Made by a program: the position numbers and the translations under genes. This document shows, one piece after another, positions 21,199 through 31,689 of a stretch of 64,000 nucleotides of DNA. Numbering within the stretch: position 1 is the stretch's first letter; every line of letters begins with the position of its first letter. The notes under the pieces are model-generated. The model worked only from the letters and a program-made list of their open reading frames with translations, was not told where the DNA came from and did not search any database. This DNA is from Tausonia pullulans (taxonomy: Eukaryota; Basidiomycota; Tremellomycetes; Cystofilobasidiales; Mrakiaceae), in the NCBI GenBank assembly GCA_951802195.1, contig OX637634.1:769490-833489 (forward strand), read 5' to 3'.

Positions 21199-22983
21199 TC
21201 ACTCCTCCTCCTCGTACTCGCCACCGAAATCCTCGGGGGCACGGGCCTGGACCTTGTCGTTGTGGAAGAGCGACTGTTCCAAGGCAAGAGGGACGAGGTC
21301 AGCGATGGGCAGAGGGAGAGGGGGCAGCCAGAAGGGAAGGACGAACCTGGTTTCCACCCCTGGTGGTTGGGACAAGTGGAGCAGCAGAAGAAAGTCAATC
21401 GACTGATCATGAAACGGAGAAGAAAGCGATCGGGGCGGAGAGACGGACCAGGGGAAGGGCTGCAAGAGACGGAGGGAAAGCGGGGAGCGTGATGTCAGTC
21501 AATGGACGCGGCAAAAGGGGGAGGGGCGGGTTGATTGGTCGCTTGGAAGCAGATGCCATAGAACCGAGCGGAAGGGGAACGGGGAAAGAAAAGAGCAGAA
21601 GGCCTTGTCTCTTCTCGAAAGAAGAGGGTAAGGATACGTCCATGGTCGCATGGAGAATCGCCGACGGGCGCGCGTTTGCTCGCTCGCTCAGGAGCCACGC
21701 TGATTGGCGGGGCGAACGAAGACGAGAAGAGGTGATCCGACCTGGACGCGTCGAGCGCCGCATCTTGGCTCGGACCAGGCTCGAGACCACCCCCACCCCA
21801 GCCCATTAGGAGCTGAGACTGAGCGCCTCCCCAAGAGCGACCCTGATCCCCATGACAGAGCAAAGGGGAGGGAAAAGAGATACGCGCGAACGAGCGCGAA
21901 CGAACGCGAATGGAACGAACGGCGACGACCCCCTGCAGTGTACGGGCGGTCGTCCCGCCCCTCCTCCATCCCGAAACCCAGCTCCTCGACTCGTCAGGCA
22001 ACAGGAGAGCGAACGCACCCTGACACGGCGCATCATGTACTCGTGGCCCGAGGGCTTGGGGGGCTTGCCGCCGCGCTCCTCCCTGGAGGGTTGCGAGCGA
22101 AGCAGCAAGGGCGAGCACGTAGAGGGCAAAGCGTGGGTGGCGGGGGGGAAGGAGATCACGGATGGGGACGCATGGGACAAAGGAAGGCGACGCCCGTCAG
22201 TCCTGAGCTCGATGACGGCGGAACGAGCGCGCGAGACGAGCGGGGCGAGCAGGAGGAGGGAGAGCGAGGACGGACCACTCGTGCTCGACGTGGGCCTTGT
22301 GCTTAAGCTCGCGGTTGTAGACGAAGAGGCCGACGGCGGCGATGGCGGGCATGGCGATGTAGAGGCTGAGACGAACCAGGGCGAGCGAGTCAGCGGGCGA
22401 AGAGGCGAGAGACGGCGGGCACAGAACGGCGGGCGAGAGGCCAACGACGACGACGGAAGACGGGCGAAGAGCGCGAGGCGTCGGGCCCGCTCGTTCCTTT
22501 CGTCGGCGGGGGCGGGCAGCAGGAGCGCTCCTCCGTCCAGGGCCGGGCGCTGGGATCTCCATGCTGCCCCCAGCGACACTGGGCTCAGCCTCGGGCGAGG
22601 GCGCCGCCCGAGACGCAGAGCAGCGCAGCGAGGTAGCGAGCAGCAGGGATCAGTCGCCGCCGCCGCCGCCGCCGTCTCATGCTCCCCCTCCGCCATCCAG
22701 CAGCACGGCGAGGCACTCACGAGACCTTGCGCCAGAGATCGGTCGCGCCGGGGGCGTGGTTGAACATGGCCTCGCGCTCCCGGGACCACTCGGTCTCCTT
22801 GAAGGGGATCTCAGACTCCTTGATGGCCTTCTCGCGGAACATGGGGACGTAGCCGGCCTCGGGGACGTAGTGGAGGAACCCGGCGGGGGGCTGGTAGCCG
22901 GCCGTGTAGGGGGCGGCGGAGGTCGCGGAGTGGGCCGGGGCCGAGGCGTAGGCACGCTTGAGGGCGAGGCGGGCGGAGGACAT
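21199..22983 (-). CDS. COX13: Cytochrome c oxidase subunit VIa (Cox13), six exons with two microexons
   Basis: Nuclear-encoded subunit of mitochondrial complex IV. Spliced exons: 22983-22721 (263 nt), 22365-22276 (90), 22082-22019 (64), 21459-21449 (11), 21359-21347 (13), 21273-21199 (75). The total is 516 nt, or 171 residues plus stop, with all phases closed. The N-terminus (MSSARLALKRAYASAPAHSA) is a mitochondrial presequence. LYIAMPAIAAVGLFVYNREL is the single membrane helix, followed by HKAHVEHEW. The intermembrane tail then reads EYMMRRVR-PFPWGGNQ-SLFHNDKVQ, matching the family's conserved FPWGDG...LFHN element. That element exists only if both microexons are used. The acidic C-terminus ends GGEYEEEE. 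The N-terminal extension is longer than in yeast. Two donors read GTCCGT. The third intron (559 nt) is long for this genome. Confidence 0.92.
21347..21359 (-). other. COX13: 13-nt microexon of COX13
   Basis: GGGTGGAAACCAG flanked by acceptor ...AACCACCAG and donor GTTCGT. It completes Trp and supplies Gly-Gly-Asn-Gln. The 11- and 13-nt exons together make 24 nt, so skipping both would keep frame but delete the conserved FPWG motif. Confidence 0.8.
21449..21459 (-). other. COX13: 11-nt microexon of COX13
   Basis: CCCTTCCCCTG flanked by acceptor ...CTCTTGCAG and donor GTCCGT. It supplies Pro-Phe-Pro and two bases of the Trp codon. Inferred from reading frame and family motif, not from transcript data. 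Confidence 0.8.
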
Positions 22984-23729
22984 GGCGTGAGGCGGGCGAA
23001 GATGGTGGTCGAGGTAGGGGCGAAGGGCTGAGCGAGGCGAGCAAGAGGGAAGACCGCCCCGCCGAGCGCTGGGCCCGACCCTTGTGATCCGCAAGGCCCA
23101 GCGGCCCATCGTCGCAGACTCGCCTCGGCTGTCGTCCCCCCCCAACCCCCATGACGAGTCAGAGGATAATCCGAGCTTGGCCCTCATCCCGCCGACGCTG
23201 ACGACGCTGCCCGAGCCGTCCCGCCCACTTGCAACCGGGCCGCTCTTGCTCTCTCCTTCTCTCTCCCTTGTTCTCCGGTCTGCTTCGCACGCCCCACCTC
23301 CGCTCGCTCGCGGTCCCGGCTCCTCGAAGCCCACGTCGGGGATGCCTGCGTATATTCCCCTCCGGGGGAGGAACCGGCTCTCCTCCATGGCGTGGGCGGA
23401 CGTCCGTTCGGCGAGAGCAATGGGGAGGGCGGCGAGAGCAGACAGGGACAGGACGGCGGAGGGAGAGGCTGAGGAGGGGAGCAGGCCCGCGCGCGCCCAT
23501 ACTATCTAGCGGCGGGAAGCCCGGCTTGGGCGGTCATTTCGAGCAGATATCTGAGGGGTGTCTTTTGGTTTCTACGTGTTTTTTTTTGTCCAATGAAGAT
23601 GCTGCTGCGGGATTGTGCGTGTTCGCGAGAGAGATCCAACGCGTCTCGACCTCTGTCTGCGCGCCCGTCGCGCTCGCTGGTTCGCCCCCCCATCCTCCAC
23701 CACCGATCCCCCTTCGGTCGACCAACATC
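22984..23729. promoter_or_regulatory. Divergent promoter region, COX13 / membrane protein
   Basis: 746 bp between divergent start codons. GC-rich with a T-run at about 23579-23587. No supported gene. Several long open frames here overlap on both strands and look compositional. Confidence 0.45.
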
Positions 23730-24480
23730 ATGGCCGCCGCCGCCGCCGCCTCTGGCCCCACCTTCATCGACAGCCTCATCGCCCAGTCCGTTTCCACCCT
23801 TCGAACAGGCCTCACGAACGCCGTCAATGGCCCGCTCTCGACGCTTACCGGCCACGCCCCCGAGTCCCGGGTCGCGACCTCCCAGCTCGTCCTCCTCGTC
23901 CCTCTGCTCGGGGCAACTACGAACCTCACATTCGCACTCGCCTCGTGGCTCCATCTCCGACCGTTCCTCCCTTCACCACCGGCCCCCCTCTCCTCCCGCA
24001 GTGGGGGTGGCGCGTCGTCGTCCAAGAGCCCCAAGGATGACATCGATCGCGAGCTTGAGCGCGCCCTCCCAGCGACGGCCCTCCAGGCGCACTGGAGCAG
24101 ATGGTGGCTCCCGGCCCTCGGCGTCGTCGCTACGTGCGGGATCGTCTCCATCGGAGGCGGGCTTCGGGCGGCTCTGAGGACGAGCGGAACGAGAAGGATC
24201 TGGTTCGGGTTTGGGACCGCGTTCGCAGCGGGCCACTTCATCTTTGCGCCTTCGGTGAGCCCTGGCTCTGTCATGGTCTCGCACGCATGCTGCTGCTTTG
24301 GGACTGACCTGTGATGCTGTTGCTTTGGATCAGGCCGCGGAGGAGATCAAGCAGATCGTTCACGGCCCGTCGAAGCACTCCCGCGATCGGACACACAAGT
24401 GGCTTGCGATTCACGGCTCGCGGATGTTGATGGCGGACATCCCGAGCTGGATCTGCTTCTTGCTGGCGGCGATTGCCTGA
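23730..24480 (+). CDS. Small multi-pass membrane protein of unknown function
   Basis: Two exons. The first runs from the ATG at 23730 (MAAAAAASGPTFIDSLIAQ) to near 24252 and the second ends DIPSWICFLLAAIA-TGA at 24480. Hydrophobic segments are SQLVLLVPLLGATTNLTFAL, WWLPALGVVATCGIVSIGGG, RRIWFGFGTAFAAGHFIFAP, and the C-terminal helix WICFLLAAIA, so four membrane passes are likely in about 230 residues. A polar, Ser/Lys/Asp-rich loop lies between helices 1 and 2. The tail pattern W-x-x-x-HG-R...D-P-W recalls DUF1772-like four-helix proteins, but the resemblance is weak and I do not assign the family. Neighbours give no functional hint. Confidence 0.7.
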
Positions 24481-24968
24481 GGAGGGATGACCATGTATCT
24501 TTGTGCGGAGTGACAACGGGCGGGAGGCATATGCGATTGCTGGTGGCGCGCAGGTCGCGTCGGATCTCGGATTTCGGCCACTCTCGCTATTCACTCTTCT
24601 TTTACTTTGCCAAATAACCTGTGTGGTCAGTTATGCACGGGGATCGCAGCTGGGCACCCCTGACAGGACGGCCTGCGGAACGATTGAGACCACCACCCTC
24701 TGCACGCCACTTCACCAGACAACCGATGGTATGAATCTTGAAGGGCTCTTCTTCATCGTTATCTCTCTCTTTCTCTCTCCCTCAAGTCGCCTCCATCTCC
24801 ATCCCCTCGCCGGCGAGAGGTCTGTGGGCGCGTCGTAACAATGCGAAGACGCGTGAGACAAGAGACCGGTTCGCGCCGGACGCCCCCCCCACCCCCACCT
24901 CCTCCGTCCTCCTCTAACGACCAGCATCACGAGGCTCTAACTTCGCCGCATCCTCTTCCTCGCCTCTC
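24481..24968 (+). other. Intergenic spacer
   Basis: 488 bp, CT-rich toward the next ATG. It holds no supported gene or repeat. Confidence 0.45.
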
Positions 24969-26697
24969 ATGGCGCTTCCCCGGATTGCGAGAGCTGGCTT
25001 CGCGCTCATCCTCTTCGCGCTTGCCCTGCTCGCTTTCTATCATCTCAACCCAAACGCGACGTACGCGTCGTTCTCGCCTTGGAGAGGCCGTGCAGATGAC
25101 GACGCCGAGTCCCCCCCGGCTCAGCATGAGCAAGTCCCTCCCTCTCTATCGACCGAACTCGGCCATGAGGACGACGCCGACCCCGTCGTCGCCGCTTCTC
25201 CTCCTCCCGAGCGACCCGGAGCGAAGGACCTCGTCGCCGCGGCGCTTGAGGCCGGCCCCTCCATCCTCTCGCTTGAGAATCGAGCCTGGCTCGGCACGTG
25301 GGAGTACTCTGCCTTCTCCGAGGCGTCCTTCGCCGAGAACCTCGCCATTTACTACGGCATCACGCTCAACCGACCTGCCCAATGCCACGTTCCGCGCAAG
25401 TTAGGCGAGACGGACGACAACCATGCGAACAGGGAGAAAGGGAGGTTCTCGCGCGTGGCCAAGTACTCATGGCGGCCAGAGTACAACCCGTTGTTCCCGT
25501 TCATCTTTGAGGACTTCGTCGGGAGGTTCATCACGGCTCCGAGGGGGCTGGTGATCATCGGAGGTGCGTCGAAGAGGCAGCCGTGCTTGCGTATTCCTTC
25601 CGGGCTGACGCGCGATGCCACACACACTTGCCGGCATAGATGACCTCGCATATGAACAGTACCTCTCTCTCACGCTCCTCCTCCGCCAACCGCGCTCGCT
25701 GCCTCAGATTATCAACACCAAGGAGTTCGCCCCAGATGGCACAACCGTTCTCTCTGCCACTTCCCGCCTCAACATGGCCCGCCGGTTCGGCAAGTCCATG
25801 CTCGCCACGCATGGCGGGACTGTCCCGCTCGAGCGATGGAAGTTGCCGATCGTTCGCTATTATCGGACCGAACTGTGGGCTCCGGGCGCCGAGGGATCAA
25901 AGCCGCTCGATGAGGAGCCGTTCTGGAATTTTCTCGGGACGCCCGCGAGCGTCGACGGCTGGCCCGAGATCCAGGACGATGTGGTAGTCATTAGCTCGGG
26001 CAAGGCCTGGAGCCCGTCATCGACGAGGCTAAGTGAGGACGAGACACTCGAGGCGTACTCCAAGATGGTGAGCCGCTCTTCCCTGCCTCTTGTCTTGACC
26101 ATTGATGGCTCTTGAAACTGATCCCTTGCCTTCCAGACGGAGAGCCTCATTCCTCGACTCCTTGCCCTCCCGCGGACTGTCACCGTCGTCCGCTCCATCT
26201 CCATTCCCTCCCCGAAGGGCTGCGATAAGGCCAGCGAGCCTCTCGCCCCCGAGGACGTCGCCACGGATCACGTAGCGAATGCCGTCTCCTGGGCGAGCAA
26301 GGAAGACGCGGTGATGCGCGCTGCGGTCGACGAGACTGTTGAAAAGGGGGAAGCCGCCGAGGGGGAGGGGAAGAGGGCGAAGGCGGTGTTTATGGACATT
26401 CGGGAGATGACGTCTGCCAGGTGAGACGCTTCTCTCCCTCTTTCCAGCGTTCCTCGCTCCCTGGCTGAACATCTCCCCCTCTTCCCAGGCCAGACGCGCA
26501 TTCGAACGAGCAGCTCAACGACGGAACGATCGACTGCGACAGCTGGTGAGCGTCACGGGCGTACCCATGGCTGTGCCAGGGGCGATGCGACTCCGCTGAC
26601 TGTGCGCTTTTCTCCTTTTCCAAGGTGCGCCCCGATCATGCCGTATTGGTGGAACCGGCTACTCTGGGATATCGCGCGCCGAGTGCCGGGATCGTAA
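24969..26697 (+). CDS. Type II membrane protein with TBL/PC-esterase-like fold; GDS motif reads GDD
   Basis: The ATG at 24969 is followed by a signal anchor (FALILFALALLAFYHL), then an acidic/Pro-rich stem, then a luminal domain. The domain begins ENRAWLGTWEYSAFSEASF and contains VIIGDDLAYEQYLSLTLLL where trichome-birefringence-like/PC-esterase proteins have GDS with the nucleophile Ser. The second block near the C-terminus, ARPDAHSNEQLNDGTIDC followed by DSWCAPIMPYWWNRLLW, matches the family's DxxH...WC-P...WN-LL block and keeps Asp and His. The GDD call depends on the GTGCGT...CATAG intron at 25564-25639, which leaves little choice of frame. Expected location is the Golgi, and the expected role is acyl (acetyl) transfer to a polysaccharide. 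With Ser replaced by Asp, catalysis by the classic mechanism is doubtful. Four introns; ends RRVPGS-TAA at 26697. Confidence 0.72.
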
Positions 26698-26985
26698 CAA
26701 TAGAATTTTATGTTTCTGTTTTGCCAGTGGGACCTGAGAGGTTCATCCATCATCATCCAAGCGAGCTTGCGGGGGGGTGGTGGGGGTTCCAAGAAGGAGC
26801 CAGGATACGGCATCCTTTGCAAGGAAGGAATTGTGAAACTCAAGCTGGCTCCAAATGGGACGAGGACTGGCGTCGAGGCGCCCCTGAACGGGTCTCGACC
26901 CCCTAGAAATGGGAGGGTCTTCTTGCGCGTTGACCTGATGCCCTCTGTGCACACGTGCGGACTGGCAACAAGAGGCTGGACCGTC

Positions 26986-28077
26986 TCATTCCTCTTTCGC
27001 AGAAGCGATCTCTGCGTCCCTCTCCCAGACAATCTCTCCGTTGCGCTTTGTCGCACGGAGAAAGTACTCGCGGCCAAGGACGCCAGGTGTCTTGGGGTCG
27101 CCTGGGGAGAGTAGAACGTCGTTCTCAGAGAGGAAGAGCGGAACGTGGCCTGGAAGGTGAAGTGGGGAAACTTCAGCAATTGCTCGTTCAAGGGCTGACG
27201 GTGAGGAGGGACCCACGGGCAAGCAGCAGCGAGACATCGAGGTAAACGAGGATGTTGGAGGATGCGCGGATCCCGGACGTGATCTTGAGTGAAGAGACGG
27301 AGGAATCGTCTTCTTTGAGAGCGTGAGCGGAAGGAGGAAGACTGATGGCGAGATGGATGTGTTGCCGAGTCATCTTGGAGAGTCCGTTTTCGACTTGAGG
27401 TGTGGTGGCGAGAAGTCAATACCCGAAGCGTCAACACGATGGCGCAACTCCACCCTGGAACTCACGGATGAGCGGCCACTTGTCCAGCGTTGTCCCGTGA
27501 ACAGCAAGACCCGCCTGTTCGGCTGTCTCGACCTTCCGCATGCTCTCCTCCATCCCTGAGAGCGCGAGCGAGTGGCCCTGATTCGCCCGGATCCACCACG
27601 CGCCGCCGCCCTCTTCCACCTTGGCGGGAACGAGCGAGGGCGCGTCGAACGTCGAGCGCGAGTAGAAGAGCGCGAATCTGGTCTTAGTGTCCTCAGCGGC
27701 AATCCGCTGAAGTGAGGCCAGCGAGAGGTGCTCCGTGAGGGAAGGGTGTGAGCACTGGGGAAGGGTACGACAACAGGCAATCAGTGAATGCTTGTGCGCG
27801 AAAAAGCCAACCTCTGGTATTATGAGCAGAGCGCGCAACGGACCAAATCATCAACCGTAAGCCAGCCGTCCTGTCGCATGGGGAGCGCCTGCTTCTCCGC
27901 GCCGTGCCGGAGGAGATATGAGAGCGTCTTGGAGATTCGCGTCGCGAGCGGCTCGTCTGGCCGGCCCCGAAGCTGCTTGAACTGGGTAATCTTCTGGGGC
28001 TTCTTGCCACTAGACGCCTTCTTCATTTGGGCAGGCTTAGGGGGGCAGGCGGAAGGGGCAGACGAGGGGTCGGACAT
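26986..28077 (-). CDS. TPT1: tRNA 2'-phosphotransferase (final step of tRNA splicing)
   Basis: Removes the 2'-phosphate left at the splice junction of tRNAs by transferring it to NAD+. The Tpt1/KptA signatures are all present: RISKTLSYLLRHGAEKQALPMRQDGWLTVDDL in exon 1 (28077 downward, quoted in part as LSYLLRHGA), RFALFYSRS, WWIRANQGHSL in the next exon, LAVHGTTLDKWPLI, then GLSKMTRQHIHLA, SGIRASSNILVYLD and GVPLFLSENDVLLSPGD-like text near the end (written here as VPLFLSENDVLLSPGD). Stop TGA at 26986-26988 after SAKEE. I chose ATG 28077 (MSDPSSAPSACPP); two earlier in-frame ATGs exist (28182, MFRRDKISALQDG, and METDRQ), so the N-terminus could be 35 residues longer. The basic KKASSGKKPQK stretch precedes the catalytic domain. 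It is the enzyme that would finish tRNAs such as the intron-bearing tRNA-Pro at 42442. Confidence 0.92.
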
Positions 28078-28443
28078 GATGGGCGTGGAGGGGGATTGAG
28101 CAAGAGGACGGGCGAGCTGTCTGTCTGTCTCCATTCGCACGGTCCCATCTTGGAGAGCCGATATTTTATCTCTCCTGAACATCAGACAGGTACATTGCTA
28201 TCGTACAGAAAAACATAATGGAAATCTACCGATAACTCCCTTGACGTGGCTGCCAGTGGTGTCCTCCTCCGAAGCTGCTGGCTTGCGGAGATGACTAGGA
28301 GCGTGGGCCACACAAACCGGGCGGGCGTATGACCAAGGCGCTGGACATGGAGATATCGATGCGGCGACACGCGGCGCCGGAGGAAGCAAGCTCGATGGAA
28401 GAGTAGCCGCCAGAAGATAAGTAAGGGTCGAGTCACCATCTAT
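28078..28443 (-). other. Spacer between TPT1 and the RNase H/RRM gene
   Basis: 366 bp upstream of TPT1 and downstream of the neighbour in the sense of minus-strand transcription is reversed: it is the TPT1 leader side and also follows the stop at 28444. No TATA box or RNA gene seen. An 85-codon frame here lacks support. Confidence 0.4.
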
Positions 28444-31146
28444 CTACCGGCCCATCTCGCTTCGCCGACGCTCGAAAAGCTCAGCAAGGGCAACAACCGT
28501 GCGAGAGACCTCATCCATGGACGCGTTGTCCTCCTCGAACGCCTCGTGAAGCCGGGCGAGGAGTTCTTCACATGAATGTACGATGGAGGCCGTTGCCGAC
28601 GGCAAGAGCGCGAGCCTATACGTGAGAGCTGCGCTCTCAGTCTCGATCTCGCGCCGGAGCTCGTCGATGACCTTCGGTTGCAAATATCAGTAAGTGGCTA
28701 CAAAGATGAGCAGAGACAATGCGAGAGATGACAGACCGTAGTATCTGATGAGGTTTCTCCCTTATTCGTAGCTAAGGAATCGGCGATCAACGCTAGTGCC
28801 TTCTCCGGCAAGATCCCACACTCATGCTCCAGCCGCGCTTCCCAGCTCCTGATATCGCCCATGCCTCGGATCTTGGTCCTGCGAATAGCTTCAAGCGCCT
28901 GCTGGTTCTCGAGGATCACCCGTCCAAGGCTGCCAATGGCGAGGTTCCAGTCATGAGGCTCGCGCTCGATGATAGTCAGCCGCTGTTGCCGAGACTTGAC
29001 GAAGTCAAGGCTGGCCTTGAGCTCGCGATGGAAAGGCAGCTTCGGGGTTAAAACCGCAGCCCGTAGGGGAGAAGGAGCGGTGCTCGTAGGAGGTGATAGC
29101 CGTCCGCTGTGATCGGGGGCGGGGTAAGGACTAGCACGGTGATGCTGGCGGGCGGCAGGACCGGATCCACCCCGAGACGTCGGCGCGCTGGCAGCAAAAG
29201 CAGTCGAGAGCGAGGGCACAGAGACCGCTTCTTGAGGGCTCGCTGAGCGAGGTCCTGGGGTCGCCGACGGATGCAGCGTCGCCGCAGTGATGGCTTCAAT
29301 CTCGACCTTGTTGTCGCGATTGGTCTGGTGCTGGTCTGCGTTTTCGTCCTTCCTCTTGAGAGCCCACGGCGGCAGCTTGGGAAACGCCTCAGCCATCCCG
29401 TCAGGCACGAGCCTGCCGACTTCGATGGGAGCGATCAAAAGCGACCCAGGCCACTTCTTCCAGACACTCTCGTCACGACCATCCGAAGAGAGGTCGATGG
29501 GCTTGTCGTGGTGGGATCTAATAACTTCGGTCGAGACGGTCGGGTCACTGAAGGATATGATGGCGAAGCGGTCCTCGACGGGAGGAACGTTGAAAATATC
29601 AATTGAGATGCTGACGATAAAAAGGTCAGGGACGTGAGCATGGCTGCGGGCGAGGCCGAGTCACGCAGCTCACTCACAGCTGCCCGAACTGGCCAAAGAG
29701 GTCCTCGAGATCTCCGGCTGTCGCCTCGACGGGGAATCTGTGGAGATGCGGAAGAGCGTCAGCGACAAGGAGCGTGCCGCAGAGGGGGAAAGACCATTTC
29801 GACGTTCCTCGCGACACAGATCGAGCCCTCGGAGAAGACGAGGGTGTCATCGGTCGGCAACTCCACGCTATCTTCATCGGCAACCAGCCTCCGGGAGAGA
29901 ACTACTGGAAGTGCGCTCTCATTGGCGTCCCCGGGGCTTGGAAGCTTTCCTCCCCGGCGAGCGAGAACCGTTGTGACGGTGCCCGAGACGGCCGTCCGGT
30001 CGGCGAGCTCGTTGCCGAGGATGCCGTTGTGACTCGGAACCCAGACAATGGTGATTTTAACGTCTGGGCGGAGGGTCAAAATCTTTTCGAAGGTCGAAAC
30101 AAAGAGCTGAGACTGGTAACGGACGCCCGAGTCGCTACGAGGAGAGGGGAAGCGCGTCAGCCAGGCTAGGACAGAGAAGCATTGAGCAGGCACGCGACGC
30201 ACACGAGGGTGATGGCCGCCTGCGAGTCGGCAAAAATGAGAAGATCCTCCGTTTGCGGCTTGCCGACACTTGCAAACGCCTCGAGCGCTTTGCGCATCCC
30301 ACTGCACTCGGCATCCGTCGGGTCACACTGGCCAAGCTCCTCCCGAAGCCTCTTGCCTTCGCGCGGGCTGCCGTCCCGAACCCATTCAACAGCAGCGCCC
30401 CACGCCCAGCCCTCCTTGAACGAGCCGTCCGAGTAGTAAATCTCTCCGCGCCAGGTTTTGAGCAGCCGGTCGTGGATGGCGATGGCGTCTGCCTTCTTCG
30501 CGGCGATGATTTTAGTGAGCGGGAGGTTTCGCGAAACAGCCGGGACGTCGTGGACGTGCATCATCTGGCCGGCGACGATCTTCCAGACAGTCGGGCCAAG
30601 AGTGTACTTCTCATCCTGGAAGAGCGCGTGGTGGGCGGCGGCCTGAGCCTTAGCCTTTCTACCCTTGGCCTTCTTCTCGCTCTTCGACAGCTTGCTGCCA
30701 GCACCTTTGCCTGCCTTCTTTGCAGCCGCTCTAACCTGCTTGTTTGATGGGGCAGAGGCGACAGCGGCCGGGGGAGGGAACGGCTTGGACGGAAGTAGAG
30801 GCTGAGAGGGCATTGTGAACCAAGATTGGGCCGGGAAAGCCACCGGAGATGGCATCTGTCCGCGCTCTGGTATCAAGGGGGGTGGAGCACTCAAGGGAGG
30901 AGGAAGAGGTGGAGGAAGGAACTGGGAAAAGGGCGGCTGCGCCGTGGGTGGCGGCGGGACTAACGACGGTGCCGCCGACCACACGTCCGCGTGTGGAGGA
31001 GCCTGGTAGAAAGGGACTGGAGGAGGCTGCGTTACACCGAAGGAGGAAGAGGAAGTGTCGGAGGAGGGCGGAGGCCAAGGAGGAGCATGTCGTCCAGGAG
31101 GGTGCTGAAGATCACGGGAGTAGCCACCGCGGCCGTAAGAGTGCAT
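28444..31146 (-). CDS. Retrotransposon-type RNase H domain fused to an RRM-like segment
   Basis: ATG at 31144-31146 (MHSYGRGGYSRDLQ). Residues 1-130 are Pro-rich. A Lys-rich stretch follows (KKAGKGAGSKLSKSEKKAKG). An RNase H fold of the LINE type comes next: IYYSDGSFKEG with Asp240, ECSGMRKALEAF with Glu280, LLIFADSQAAI with Asp307, and after the intron with donor GTGCGT (joining V-DSGVRYQSQLF) WVPSHNGILGNELAD with His350 and Asp360. All catalytic positions are kept. Next come EGSICVARN and ATAGDLEDLFGQFGQ and, across a clear GTGAGT intron, SISIDIFNVPP and RFAIISFSDP, an RRM-like order of beta1, helix, beta2-beta3. The tail is Ser/Pro-rich then helical, ending ELFERRRSEMGR-TAG. The join between ARN and the helix is not fixed: the phases match only with an odd acceptor (GTCGAG) or a frameshift. 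No reverse transcriptase is present. Probably a domesticated gene; its function is unknown. Confidence 0.7.
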
Positions 31147-31689
31147 CACGCAGACAATGAAGCCAGTGCTCTGCACAGATGCCGCGAAGTAGAATCAGTT
31201 GTCTACCAAGGGATGAAAGAGGACGGGCATCAGTCTCCAAGATTATGGCTGTCTGAGGCGAGACGCCTGTATTCTTGTGCAGTCGACGCCGACAGCGGCT
31301 CTGTTGACCAGATAACGCATCCGAAGTCCCAAGCATAGAACCAGACTGACCCCAGAGTCAGAGCTTGAGAGGCTGAGACTGAAAGCGTCGAGTTGTCCGT
31401 TCAACAAGGAGTGAGGAGAGACCGCCTGCTCGACACGTCTGGTCGTTGGTGAATGAATAGCGAGCGATCTGGCAGCCCCTTCTGAAGGCGGAAAGGCCCA
31501 CGATATAACAAGCACACCAAGGACGAGCGAAAGAAGGCCGAGAAGATGGGGCAAGGCCAGGCCGGTGGTGGTGGTTGCGAAGGAGACAGTTTGGAGCTGT
31601 CGACTCTCAGCTCGTCTCGTCGCTTCGTCGCCGTCTCACCACGGGCGAGGCGCGAGTTGTCCATCGACGGCCACCCCACCTCTTCGACC
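31147..31689. promoter_or_regulatory. Divergent promoter, RNase H gene / TOA2
   Basis: 543 bp between divergent ATGs. No TATA box or RNA seen. Short frames here overlap on both strands without support. Confidence 0.45.

Noticed and set aside
20712-21809. A 365-codon open frame over the KHDC4-COX13 spacer and the end of COX13.
   Set aside because: Low-complexity, Arg/Ser/Pro-rich, runs antisense to the last COX13 exons and has no motif; the minus-strand COX13 model explains the conserved sequence.
22197-23509. Long frames on both strands around and upstream of COX13.
   Set aside because: Products of GC-rich codon-like composition. The Cox13 exons occupy the real coding part and the rest lacks starts or domains.
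28182-28439. 85-codon minus-strand frame upstream of TPT1.
   Set aside because: No ATG in a good context, no motif, and it lies in the short spacer between two supported genes.
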